From Scleromatobacter humisilvae (lineage in GTDB: Bacteria; Pseudomonadota; Gammaproteobacteria; Burkholderiales; Burkholderiaceae_C), in NCBI RefSeq assembly GCF_023231945.1, contig NZ_JAJLJH010000009.1, forward strand, positions 124,001 through 188,000: a DNA stretch of 64,000 nt. The letters are read 5' to 3'. The notes beneath the pieces were generated by a model. The model saw only the letters and a list, made by a program, of their open reading frames with translations. It searched no databases and was not told the DNA's origin. Numbering within the stretch: position 1 is the stretch's first letter; each line of letters starts with the position of its first letter. Of this stretch, positions 56,066-64,000 are shown in pieces. Position numbers and translations under genes: made by a program.

Positions 56066-59000
56066 ATGAACTTGATCCAGCTCGCGCTGAAACGGCCCTA
56101 CACGTTCATCGTCATGGCGATGCTGATCGTGCTCGCGACGCCGTTCGCGCTGCTGAAGATGCCGACGGACATCCTGCCCGAGATCAACATCCCGGTCATC
56201 TCGATCGTCTGGAACTACACGGGCATGTCGGCCCAGGAGATGGGCCAGCGCATCACGTCGCAGAACGAGCGCAGCCTGACGACGACGGTGTCCGACATCG
56301 AGCACATCGAGTCGCAGACGCTGTCGGGCATCGCGGTCATCAAGATCTTCTTCCAGCCCAACGCCAACATCCAGACGGCGATCGCCCAGGTCGCGGCCAT
56401 CGAGCAGACGCAGATCAAGCAGCTGCCGCCGGGCATCACGCCGCCGCTGATCATCAAGTACTCGGCGTCCAGCATCCCGGTGGTGCAGCTGGGCCTGTCG
56501 AGCGGCACGCTGCCCGAGCAGTCCGTGTTCGACGCGGCCGTCAACATCCTGCGGCCGCAGCTGGTCAACATCCCCGGCGTCGCGATCCCGTATCCGTACG
56601 GCGGCAAGAGCAAGCTGGTGTCGATCGACCTCGACACCAACGCGATGCAGGCGCGCGGCCTGTCGCCGGCCGACGTCGTCACGGCGCTGAACGTGCAGAA
56701 CCTGATCCTGCCGTCCGGCACCGCCAAGTTCGGGCCGACCGAGTACACGGTCAAGCTGAACGGCTCGACCGACACCATCGCCGCGCTCAACGACCTGCCG
56801 ATCCGCACCGTCAACGGCGCCACCACCACCATCGGCGACGTCGGCTTCGTGCGCGACGGCTTCTCGCCGCAGACCAACATCGTGCGCCAGGACGGCCAGC
56901 GCGGCGTGCTGCTGTCGGTGCTGAAGAACGGCGGCGCGTCGACGCTGGACATCATGTCCAACCTGCGCGCGCTGCTGCCCACGGCCGCGGCGCAGATGCC
57001 CAAGGAGATCTCGGTCAAGACGCTGTTCGACCAGTCGGTCTTCGTCAAGGCCGCGGTCGCCGGCGTCGTGACCGAAGCGCTGATCGCCGCCGGCCTGACC
57101 GCCGCGCTGGTGCTGCTGTTCCTGGGCAACTGGCGCTCAACGCTGGTGATCGCGCTGACGATCCCGCTGTCCATCCTGACCTCGGTGATCATCCTGCAGC
57201 TGCTCGGCGAGACGCTCAACCTCATGACGCTGGGCGGCCTGGCGCTGTCGGTGGGCGTGCTGGTCGACCAGGCCATCGTCACGATCGAGAACATCGAGCG
57301 CCACCTGCACCTGGGCACCGAGTTGAACGAGGCCATCATCGTCGGCGCGGGCGAGATCGGCGTGCCGGCCTTCGTGTCGACCGTGTGCATCTGCATCGTG
57401 TTCGTGCCGATGTTCTTCCTGTCCGGCGTCGCGCGCTTCCTGTTCGTGCCGATGGCCGAGGCCGTCGTGTTCGCGATGGCCGCGTCCTACCTGCTGTCGC
57501 GGACGCTGGTGCCCACGCTCGTGATGCTGCTGATGCGGGGCCAGCACCATGGCACGCCGCCGGAGGGCACCCGGCCCAACCTGATGAAGCGCCTGAACGT
57601 GGCCTTCGACCGCCGCTTCGAGCAGGTGCGCGGCGGCTACACGATGGCGCTGTCGGTGCTGCTCTCGCACCGGCGCAACTTCTCGCTCGGCTTCATGGCG
57701 TTCTGCCTGCTGTCCTGCGGCCTGTTCTTCGCGCTCGGCCGCGACTTCTTCCCGGCCGTCGACGGCGGCCAGATCCGCCTGCATTTCCGCATGCCCACCG
57801 GCACGCGCATCGAGGAGACGGCGCGCTCGGCCGACGAGATCGAGGCGCAGATCCGCCAGCTCGTGCCGGCCGACCAGCTCGCGACGGTGCTGGACAACCT
57901 CGGCGTGCCCAACTCCGGCATCAACCTGTCGTACAGCAACGCCGGCACGATCGGCACGCTGGACGGCGAGATCCAGATCGCGCTGACCACGGATCACAAG
58001 CCGACGGCGGACTTCGTCGCGATGCTGCGCCGCGAGTTGCCGAAGCGCTTCCCCGGCATCGAGTTCTTCTTCCAGCCGGCCGACATCGTCACGCAGATCC
58101 TGAACTTCGGCCTGCCGGCGGCCATCGACGTGCAGTTCACCGGCAACGACGTCGTCGCCAACGCCGCGCTCGCCGCGACCCTGAACAAGCAGATCGAGCA
58201 GATTCCCGGCGCCGTCGACAGCCACGTGCACCAGCGCAACGACCTGCCCGCCATCAACCTCGACATGGACCGCGCGCGGCTGCAGCAGGTCGGCCTGAGC
58301 GCGACCAACGTCGGCCAGAACGTGCTGGTGGCGCTGTCGGGCAGCTCGCAGGTCGCGCCGGCGTTCTGGCTCAATCCGCAGAACGGCATCGTCTACAACA
58401 TCGCGGTGCAGACGCCCCAGTACAACATCGACTCGCTCGACTCGCTGCTGGCCACGCCGGTGGGTCTCGGCAACGGCGTCGGCGCCACCACCACCGGCAC
58501 CACGCAGCTGCTCGGCAACCTCGTCAAGGTGAATCCGGCGGTGCAGCAGGCCGTCTCGTCGCGCTACAACATCCAGCCGGCGATCGACGTCTTCGTCAGC
58601 GTGCAGGGCACCGACCTGGCCAACGTGGCCAAGCAGGTGACGCAGCTGGTGGACGCGACGCGCGCCAAGCTGCCCCGCGGCAGCGCGGTCGTCGTGCGCG
58701 GGCAGGTGCAGACGATGCAGGCGTCGTTCCTCGGCCTGATCGTCGGCCTCGCGATGGCCATCGTGCTGGTCTACCTGCTCGTGGTCGTCAATTTCCAGTC
58801 CTGGATCGACGCGCTGATCATCATCGCCGCCCTGCCCGCCGCGCTGGCCGGCATCGCGTGGATGCTGTTCATCACCGGCACGACGCTGAGCGTGCCGGCG
58901 CTGACCGGCGCGATCATGACGATGGGCGTCGCCACGGCCAACTCCATCCTGATGATCTCGTTCGCGCGCCAGCGCCGCGAGGAAGGCGTGCCGGTGCTGG

Positions 59001-59287
59001 CGTCCGCGCTCGAGGCCGGCGCGACCCGGCTGCGTCCCGTGATGATGACCGCGCTGGCGATGATCATCGGCATGATGCCCATGGCCCTCGGCCTGGGCGA
59101 AGGCGCCGAGCAGAACGCGCCGCTCGGACGCGCCGTCATCGGCGGCCTGCTGTTCGCCACCGTGTCCACCCTCCTCTTCGTGCCGGTGGTCTTCGCCGGC
59201 GTGCACCGCCGGCTCGAGGCGCGCCACCGGCGCCGCCCGGACCACGCGCCGGCGGCGCCCCACGTTCCCCATCCGCAGGAGACCTGA
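56066..59287 (+). CDS. RND efflux pump, inner-membrane transporter (HAE1-like)
   Basis: This 1073-residue protein has the duplicated RND layout: helix 1 (about 12-30), large periplasmic loop with the porter domain, helices 2-6 (about 335-470), a second helix near 540, second loop, and final helices (about 880-1040). GGLALSVGVLVDQAIVTIENIERHL carries the transmembrane aspartate motif of helix 4; only one acidic residue (Asp) of the usual Asp-Asp pair is seen. It exports drugs, dyes or solvents together with the adaptor and channel encoded next. The start is ATG 56066; the adaptor gene follows after two bases. Confidence 0.92.
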   Translation: MNLIQLALKRPYTFIVMAMLIVLATPFALLKMPTDILPEINIPVISIVWNYTGMSAQEMGQRITSQNERSLTTTVSDIEHIESQTLSGIAVIKIFFQPNANIQTAIAQVAAIEQTQIKQLPPGITPPLIIKYSASSIPVVQLGLSSGTLPEQSVFDAAVNILRPQLVNIPGVAIPYPYGGKSKLVSIDLDTNAMQARGLSPADVVTALNVQNLILPSGTAKFGPTEYTVKLNGSTDTIAALNDLPIRTVNGATTTIGDVGFVRDGFSPQTNIVRQDGQRGVLLSVLKNGGASTLDIMSNLRALLPTAAAQMPKEISVKTLFDQSVFVKAAVAGVVTEALIAAGLTAALVLLFLGNWRSTLVIALTIPLSILTSVIILQLLGETLNLMTLGGLALSVGVLVDQAIVTIENIERHLHLGTELNEAIIVGAGEIGVPAFVSTVCICIVFVPMFFLSGVARFLFVPMAEAVVFAMAASYLLSRTLVPTLVMLLMRGQHHGTPPEGTRPNLMKRLNVAFDRRFEQVRGGYTMALSVLLSHRRNFSLGFMAFCLLSCGLFFALGRDFFPAVDGGQIRLHFRMPTGTRIEETARSADEIEAQIRQLVPADQLATVLDNLGVPNSGINLSYSNAGTIGTLDGEIQIALTTDHKPTADFVAMLRRELPKRFPGIEFFFQPADIVTQILNFGLPAAIDVQFTGNDVVANAALAATLNKQIEQIPGAVDSHVHQRNDLPAINLDMDRARLQQVGLSATNVGQNVLVALSGSSQVAPAFWLNPQNGIVYNIAVQTPQYNIDSLDSLLATPVGLGNGVGATTTGTTQLLGNLVKVNPAVQQAVSSRYNIQPAIDVFVSVQGTDLANVAKQVTQLVDATRAKLPRGSAVVVRGQVQTMQASFLGLIVGLAMAIVLVYLLVVVNFQSWIDALIIIAALPAALAGIAWMLFITGTTLSVPALTGAIMTMGVATANSILMISFARQRREEGVPVLASALEAGATRLRPVMMTALAMIIGMMPMALGLGEGAEQNAPLGRAVIGGLLFATVSTLLFVPVVFAGVHRRLEARHRRRPDHAPAAPHVPHPQET

Positions 59288-59289
59288 CC

Positions 59290-60501
59290 ATGACTGAGCA
59301 GCGACATGCCGGCCTCGGCATCCACGCCGCCGCCGGCGACGACGAACACCATCACCTGCAGCGCCGCAAGGTCGTGCGCGGCCTGAAGATCGTCACCATC
59401 GCCGTGTTGGTGCTGCTGGGCGTGGGCGCCGCGCGCACCGTGCTGAGCCGCGCGGCCAACGGCAGGGATCTCGACGCCAGCGTCGCCGAGCACACCGCGA
59501 TCTACGTCAAGACGGCGCTGCCCCAACCCGCGGGCGCGGGCCGCACCGTGGCGCTGCCCGGCACGCTGCAGGGCGCCGTGCAGGCGCCGATCGCGGCGCG
59601 CGCGGCGGGCTACGTCAAGAGCTGGACCAAGGACATCGGCAGCCGTGTCGAGAAAGGCGACGTGCTCGCCGAGCTCGAGGCGCCGGAGCTCGACCAGCAG
59701 GTCTCGCAGGCCAGGGCCGTGCGCGACCAGACGGCCTCGACCGTCGCCCTCGCGCAGACCACCGTCGACCGCTGGGACGCGCTGCGCAAGAAGGACGTCG
59801 TCGCGCAGCAGGACCTCGACGAGCGCCGCGCCGCGCTGGTGCAGGCCAAGGCCAACCTCGCGGCCGCCGACGCCAACCTGCAGCGCCTGTCGCAGCTCGA
59901 GGCGTTCAAGCACGTGACCGCGCCGTTCGCCGGCATCGTCACCAAGCGCAACATCGACGTCGGCGACCTGATCGACGGCAGCGGCAAGCCGCTGTTCCTG
60001 CTGTCGCAGACCGATCCGCTGCGCGTCTACATCAGCGTGCCGCAGTCCTACGCCAACCTCGTCAAGACCGGGCAGGCCGTCACCGTGACGCAGGCCGAGC
60101 TGCGCGACCAGCAGTTCAAGGGCCAGGTCACCCGCACGTCGGGCTCGATCGACGCCGGCACGCGCACGATGCAGGTCGAGGTGTCGCTGGCGAACAAGGA
60201 CGGCGCGCTGCTGCCCGGCGCCTACGTGCAGGTCGCGCTGCCGCTGACGGCCAGCGCCTCGCTCTCGATCCCCAGCAACACGCTGCTGTTCCGCGGCGAG
60301 GGCACGCGCGTGGCGGTGATCGACGGCCAGGGCAAGGTCAAGCTCCACGCCGTCACGCTGGGCCGCAACAACGGCACCACCGTCGAAGTCACGAGCGGCC
60401 TGCAGCAGACCGACCGCCTGGTGCTGAACCCGCCCGACTCGCTGGTGGACGGCGACGTCGTCACCACGCAGCCGCCCGCGACGGCGAAGGCCCCGGCGTG
60501 A
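59290..60501 (+). CDS. RND periplasmic adaptor (membrane-fusion protein)
   Basis: The 403-residue protein has a short cytoplasmic tail with a histidine run (DDEHHHLQ, about 19-26) and a membrane helix (about 35-53). A lipoyl half motif (about 80-110, PIAARAAGYVKSWTKDIG) and a coiled-coil hairpin (about 130-195) follow, then the second lipoyl half (VTAPFAGIVTKRNIDVGDLI, about 210-230) and beta-barrel (about 240-320). It links the RND pump to the outer-membrane channel. The ATG at 59290 begins two bases after the pump stop; its stop overlaps the channel gene's GTG by four bases. Confidence 0.92.
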   Translation: MTEQRHAGLGIHAAAGDDEHHHLQRRKVVRGLKIVTIAVLVLLGVGAARTVLSRAANGRDLDASVAEHTAIYVKTALPQPAGAGRTVALPGTLQGAVQAPIAARAAGYVKSWTKDIGSRVEKGDVLAELEAPELDQQVSQARAVRDQTASTVALAQTTVDRWDALRKKDVVAQQDLDERRAALVQAKANLAAADANLQRLSQLEAFKHVTAPFAGIVTKRNIDVGDLIDGSGKPLFLLSQTDPLRVYISVPQSYANLVKTGQAVTVTQAELRDQQFKGQVTRTSGSIDAGTRTMQVEVSLANKDGALLPGAYVQVALPLTASASLSIPSNTLLFRGEGTRVAVIDGQGKVKLHAVTLGRNNGTTVEVTSGLQQTDRLVLNPPDSLVDGDVVTTQPPATAKAPA

Positions 60502-61922
60502 AGACGTCGTTCCGCCTCACGCTGCTCGCGGCGGCGCTCGCGGTCGCGGGCTGCGCCGTCGGCCCCGACTACAAGCGCCCGACGCCCGACCTGCCCGTGG
60601 CCTGGAAGCTGGAGGCGCCCTGGCGCACCGGCGCGCCCGCCGACGCCGCCGACAAGGGCGACTGGTGGAAGGCCTTCGGCGACGCGCAGCTCGATGCGCT
60701 CGAGACGCGTGCGATGGCCGACAGCCCCACGCTCGCGATCGCGGCCGCGCGTCTCGCGCAGGCGCGCGCGACCGTCACCGCCACGTCGGCCGGCCTGTTC
60801 CCGTCGCTGAGCCTGGCGTCGCACGACCAGCGCTTCCGCATCTCGGCCAACCGCCCGCTCGCGAACTACGCGTCGCCGAACTTCTCGACGGTGCAGAACG
60901 ACTTCCCGCTGGGCCTGAGCGTCAACTACGAGGTCGACCTGGCCGGGCGTGTCTCGCGCAGCGTCGAGGGTGCGAAGGCGTCGGCGGAGCAGTCGGCGGC
61001 CGACCTTGCGAACACGCGGCTGGTCGTCAGCGCGGAGCTGGCGTCGGACTGGTACAACCTCGTCACGCTGGACGCCTCGCTGGACGTGCTCGATCGCTCG
61101 ATCGCGCTGCAGCGCAAGGCACTCGGCTTCGTCAACCAGCGCCACGACCTCGGCGCCGGCACCGGCCTCGAGGTCGCGCAGCAGCAGGCCCTGCTGGACT
61201 CGACGCTGACCCAGGTCGACGTGCAGAAGCGCCAGCGCGCGCAGTTCGAGCACGCGATCGCCGCGCTGATCGGCGCGCCCGCGCCCACGTTCAGCCTGCC
61301 GCCGGTCAAGCGCGACCTGCGGCCGCCGCCGATACCCGTGGGTGTACCGTCCGACCTGCTGCAGCGCCGGCCCGACGTCGCGTCCGCCGAGCGCGCGATG
61401 GCCGCGGCCAACGCGCAGATCGGCGTCGCGACGGCGGCGTTCTATCCCAGCATCTTCCTGCAACCGAGCATCGGCGAGGAGAGCCGCGCGCTCAGCACGC
61501 TGTTCAACGCGCCCAGCCTGGTCTGGGCTATCGGGGTCTCGGCCACGCAGACCCTGTTCGACGCCGGACGCACGCGCGCCAACGTCGACTTCGCCAAGGC
61601 CGGCTACGACGCCACGGTCGCCACCTATCGCCGCACGCTGCTGACCGCGATGCAGGAGGTCGAGGACGGCATCACGGGCGTCGCCTCGCTCGATCGCGCC
61701 ACCGCGCAGGCCCAGGTGGCCGTCGCGTCGGCACAGCGCGTTCTGGACATGGCCGACGCGCGCTACGAAGGCGGCGTGGCGACCTATCTCGACGTGATCA
61801 CGGCGCAGCAGTCGCTGCTGACCGTGCAGCTGCAGGCCGCGCAGCTCGCGGGCCAGCGGCAGATCGTGGCGACGGCGCTCGTCAAGGCGCTGGGCGGCGG
61901 CTGGAGCGGCGGCGGGGCCTGA
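60498..61922 (+). CDS. NodT-family outer-membrane channel lipoprotein of the RND pump
   Basis: The 474-residue protein starts with GTG overlapping the adaptor stop. A lipoprotein signal with VAGC (Cys near residue 19) and the typical AVGPDYKRP sequence follow. Two OEP repeats (about 60-250 and 275-465) include DWWKAFGDAQLDALE, NYEVDLAGRV and RRPDVASAERAMAAANAQIG. It provides the outer-membrane tunnel. It is the second NodT-type protein in the window; the other serves the EmrAB-like pump. It is convergent with the unknown gene at 61928, five bases away. Confidence 0.93.
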   Translation: MKTSFRLTLLAAALAVAGCAVGPDYKRPTPDLPVAWKLEAPWRTGAPADAADKGDWWKAFGDAQLDALETRAMADSPTLAIAAARLAQARATVTATSAGLFPSLSLASHDQRFRISANRPLANYASPNFSTVQNDFPLGLSVNYEVDLAGRVSRSVEGAKASAEQSAADLANTRLVVSAELASDWYNLVTLDASLDVLDRSIALQRKALGFVNQRHDLGAGTGLEVAQQQALLDSTLTQVDVQKRQRAQFEHAIAALIGAPAPTFSLPPVKRDLRPPPIPVGVPSDLLQRRPDVASAERAMAAANAQIGVATAAFYPSIFLQPSIGEESRALSTLFNAPSLVWAIGVSATQTLFDAGRTRANVDFAKAGYDATVATYRRTLLTAMQEVEDGITGVASLDRATAQAQVAVASAQRVLDMADARYEGGVATYLDVITAQQSLLTVQLQAAQLAGQRQIVATALVKALGGGWSGGGA

Positions 61923-61927
61923 GCGAA

Positions 61928-63109
61928 CTAGTTCGGCTCCTTCAGCCGGACCTTCATGCGACGTATGACGTATCGCTCCTCGCCTTTCTGATCCGAATCC
62001 CACCAGTCGAACGCCATGTAGCCATTCGACACCTTGAACGTCGGGGCCATCAGTGCGCCCAGGTGCCCAGGCAGTGCATCGGGCTCCTTGAAACTGATCG
62101 TGTAGACCCTCTCGCCTGTCGGCAGATACTTGGAGAGGATGACGCTGCTTTTCGGCGGAACGTAATTGCCGAGCCACAAGGCGTCCCGCTCGCAGATGCG
62201 GATGCTGGGAAACGGCGCTCGCTTCAGGCCTGAGAGATCCTTGATGAATACTTCGGCGGCAGAGCCTTCGTATTCCGGTTTGATGAACTCGTCGCAGCGG
62301 CTTTCGCGTTCCGCGTCCCACGCAACCTTCGCCCACCCGCCGCTGCTCAAGACCAGCTCCGGGCGGAGTTCCGTGGATTCGAGAACTTCCAACGCGACAC
62401 TTTGCGCGGGAAGTCGTTCAAGCAGGCTTTCCACCTTCGGCTGAGGCACATGACAGCCATCCTTGAAATGACGGTGCCTCTCTGCTTCCTTGTTCGCGAA
62501 ATTCCAGGAAGCGAAGTCGCGCGGGACAGTCGTGGCGAAATAGCCGTTCGACATTCTTTCCATCCGTAAATTCGCTTCGGCGATCTCGGCCACGCCTTGC
62601 CAGTGATCGCGCATCTGTCCAAGCTCGTTGTCGCCGCCGGACAAGTTGGCCTTGGTCAGCGCCGCCGGCATCGACGCCGGCTGGATCTGTCGCCATGTCG
62701 ACCCGACCTGTTCATATTTCAGGAACACGAATGGAATCTCCGGGCAGCCAAAACTCTTCATGTCCGAAAAGCTGCTGTTCTGCAAGATCACCAGATAGGG
62801 AACGCCATCGACGAAATCGAGCATGACAGGGACCATTTCGTAGGGCCCTTTCCAGTGCAATTCGGACTGGGTTCCCGGTACGACTGCGCTCAGTTCATGA
62901 AAGTGCGGCAGCTTCTGGAGGGCTTGATCGAGCGGGCCATCGCCATAACTCGATCTGACGAGCCTCGTCACCTCCAGTGTGCTGCCGTCATGGAGCTGCG
63001 CCACGTCGACCCACTCCTTCGACTCGCCGGGCGAGCAAGCCGCGCACGAGAGGGCGAGCGAAGTGGCAAGAAGACGAGCAGCGCATTGGCGCGAAAATGA
63101 ATCGAGCAT
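61928..63109 (-). CDS. Exported protein of unknown function, possible lipoprotein
   Basis: The ATG at 63109 is chosen over an in-frame TTG four codons upstream. The protein has 393 residues: a hydrophobic N-terminus (about 8-23) ends in LSCAACSPG, where Cys25 might be lipidated although the lipobox is not canonical. The rest is a soluble mixed region with many aromatic residues, an NSSFSDMKSFGCPEIPF segment, and a C-terminal SNGYMAFDWWDSD. I recognise no family. Base composition is visibly less GC-rich than neighbouring genes, which hints at later acquisition or weaker selection. Confidence 0.7.
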   Translation of the reverse strand: MLDSFSRQCAARLLATSLALSCAACSPGESKEWVDVAQLHDGSTLEVTRLVRSSYGDGPLDQALQKLPHFHELSAVVPGTQSELHWKGPYEMVPVMLDFVDGVPYLVILQNSSFSDMKSFGCPEIPFVFLKYEQVGSTWRQIQPASMPAALTKANLSGGDNELGQMRDHWQGVAEIAEANLRMERMSNGYFATTVPRDFASWNFANKEAERHRHFKDGCHVPQPKVESLLERLPAQSVALEVLESTELRPELVLSSGGWAKVAWDAERESRCDEFIKPEYEGSAAEVFIKDLSGLKRAPFPSIRICERDALWLGNYVPPKSSVILSKYLPTGERVYTISFKEPDALPGHLGALMAPTFKVSNGYMAFDWWDSDQKGEERYVIRRMKVRLKEPN

Positions 63110-63245
63110 CTGGGTCGGCAAAGTAGGGAACTGGCTTCAGGCGCATTGTCGCGCTCGGCGCGCATGCGCGTTTAACCCGGTCCGACCCGCGGGACGCCTC
63201 GACTAGAGTGCTCCACAACATCCGCGAACACACGACGAGGACTCC

Positions 63246-63785
63246 ATGACCACCTGGATCTATCTGCCCGTCCCCACGCAGGAAATGCGGGACTTCGCGA
63301 GCGGCCTCCAGCTCGGCGGCCAGTACACGCTCAGCAACCACTTCGTCTCGGGCAAGGGCAAGGCTGTCTCGCGCTTCTTCGGCGGATGCCTGGACGGCGT
63401 CTCGCCCTGGGACACGCTGCTGCTGATCTGCCATGGCGCCACCGGCGGCTCGCGCTTCACCGGCGCGCAGCGCGCGGACGGCCTGAAGAAGTATTCGCCC
63501 GAGGAACTGGCCGTCGTCATCCGCAAGGAAGGCCTGACCAAGGCGTTCATCGACCTGAAGCTGCTGGTGTGCGGCGGCGGGCTGCGCACCGCCAAGGGCG
63601 ACGATCCGTTCGCGCAGCGCACCTGCGAGGCGCTCAAGGGCGACGGCTACAGCCAGATCCGCGTGACGGGCTATCTCGGCGACGTCTCCACCACCGGCGG
63701 CAAGATCACCGTGCTGCGCGACGGCGAGCAAGGCGGCAAGTACTACGACGGCAACGTGCCCGGCTCGTACAAGGTCTACCGGTAG
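63246..63785 (+). CDS. Small caspase-like (C80/CHAT-like) putative cysteine peptidase
   Basis: The 179-residue protein has no signal peptide. A hydrophobic strand ending in His-Gly (DTLLLICHGATGG, His63-Gly64) is followed, after YSPEELAVVI, by a second strand ending in Cys (LKLLVCGGG, Cys109). That order and spacing match the His-Cys dyad of clan CD peptidases, and the Y-S-x-E-E-L-A stretch resembles the cysteine protease domain of MARTX toxins, compared from memory. It stands alone after an unrelated gene on the opposite strand. A GAGG site lies six bases before the ATG. Family assignment is tentative. Confidence 0.6.
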   Translation: MTTWIYLPVPTQEMRDFASGLQLGGQYTLSNHFVSGKGKAVSRFFGGCLDGVSPWDTLLLICHGATGGSRFTGAQRADGLKKYSPEELAVVIRKEGLTKAFIDLKLLVCGGGLRTAKGDDPFAQRTCEALKGDGYSQIRVTGYLGDVSTTGGKITVLRDGEQGGKYYDGNVPGSYKVYR

Positions 63786-64000
63786 GCGCGCCTCGACGCG
63801 CGAGCGACGGCAGGCGCGTCGACAGCGCCGGCAGCGTCGCTGAGCCGCCGACCAGCCGCTGGTCGTGCGCGTACGCCGCGGCGGATCCATCGACCTCGAC
63901 GGTCCAGTCGCGCGCGAATCGCGTCTTCAGCGCCATGACGATCTCGTCGAAGCGCCAGGCCTCGGCGGCGTTCGAATCGAGATGCACGGTGCCCGCCTGG
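63706..64000 (-). CDS. Possible 3' end of a gene running off the window
   Basis: The minus-strand frame is open from the window edge and encodes NAAEAWRFDEIVMALKTRFA, which looks like real protein, down to about base 63800. The frame stops at 63706, so it would overlap the preceding gene's end by 80 bases tail to tail. The family cannot be recognised from the fragment. Confidence 0.3.
   Translation of the reverse strand, partial: QAGTVHLDSNAAEAWRFDEIVMALKTRFARDWTVEVDGSAAAYAHDQRLVGGSATLPALSTRLPSLARRGAPTGRPCTSRARCRRSTCRLARRRAAR

Overview
This is about 64 kb of very GC-rich DNA with dense, often overlapping genes. Several things point to a betaproteobacterium of the order Burkholderiales (Comamonadaceae or Roseateles/Mitsuaria type): a fused LivM-LivG transporter subunit, a short-chain PHA depolymerase, a MerR regulator with a LiuR-type operator beside acyl-CoA catabolism, NodT-type outer-membrane lipoproteins, and a GCCCCC-CGA-GGGGGC intergenic palindrome. 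The assignment is inference. I saw no rRNA, tRNA, CRISPR array, insertion sequence or phage gene.

Layout. 1-1233: 3' part of a GGDEF protein. 1331-6379: MarR-controlled tripartite efflux operon (MarR, outer-membrane factor, EmrA-like adaptor, EmrB-like pump). 6512-8821: ABC exporter and PilZ protein. 8868-13225: secreted esterase, small membrane protein, secreted PHA depolymerase, VOC-fold protein. 13314-20652: six-gene minus-strand operon (SDR, acyl-CoA carboxylase beta, acyl-CoA dehydrogenase, enoyl-CoA hydratase, biotin carboxylase alpha, BKACE) that looks like an acyclic-terpene/leucine (Atu/Liu) pathway. It is divergent from SCP2, MerR, thiolase and a FadB/FadJ-type enzyme (20851-25085). 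A near-perfect 20-bp palindrome and a promoter with a 19-bp spacer lie between the two arms. 25122-29315: TPR-GAF-GGDEF protein and FUSC membrane protein. 29579-34529: branched-chain amino-acid-type ABC transporter. 34592-37729: beta-propeller sensor diguanylate cyclase.

38045-52048 is the most interesting part. Two divergent arms encode a TonB-dependent receptor, an MFS carrier and an M81 (MlrC-type) metallopeptidase on one side. On the other are an M19 dipeptidase, a D-amino-acid-oxidase-like flavoprotein, two S12 serine hydrolases, a POT/PTR2 peptide transporter and two nearly identical XRE-cupin regulators. Three classes match MlrB, MlrC and MlrD of microcystin degradation, but no MlrA is present. 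I propose an uptake and degradation system for D-residue-containing or otherwise modified peptides. Matching inverted repeats before the plus-strand arm and before the second regulator suggest one local regulon.

52095-53449: thyA-folA. 53459-55837: large exported protein of unknown function. 56066-61922: RND efflux operon. 61928-63785: two unfamiliar proteins, one with a caspase-like His-Cys arrangement. The window ends in a possible partial gene on the minus strand.
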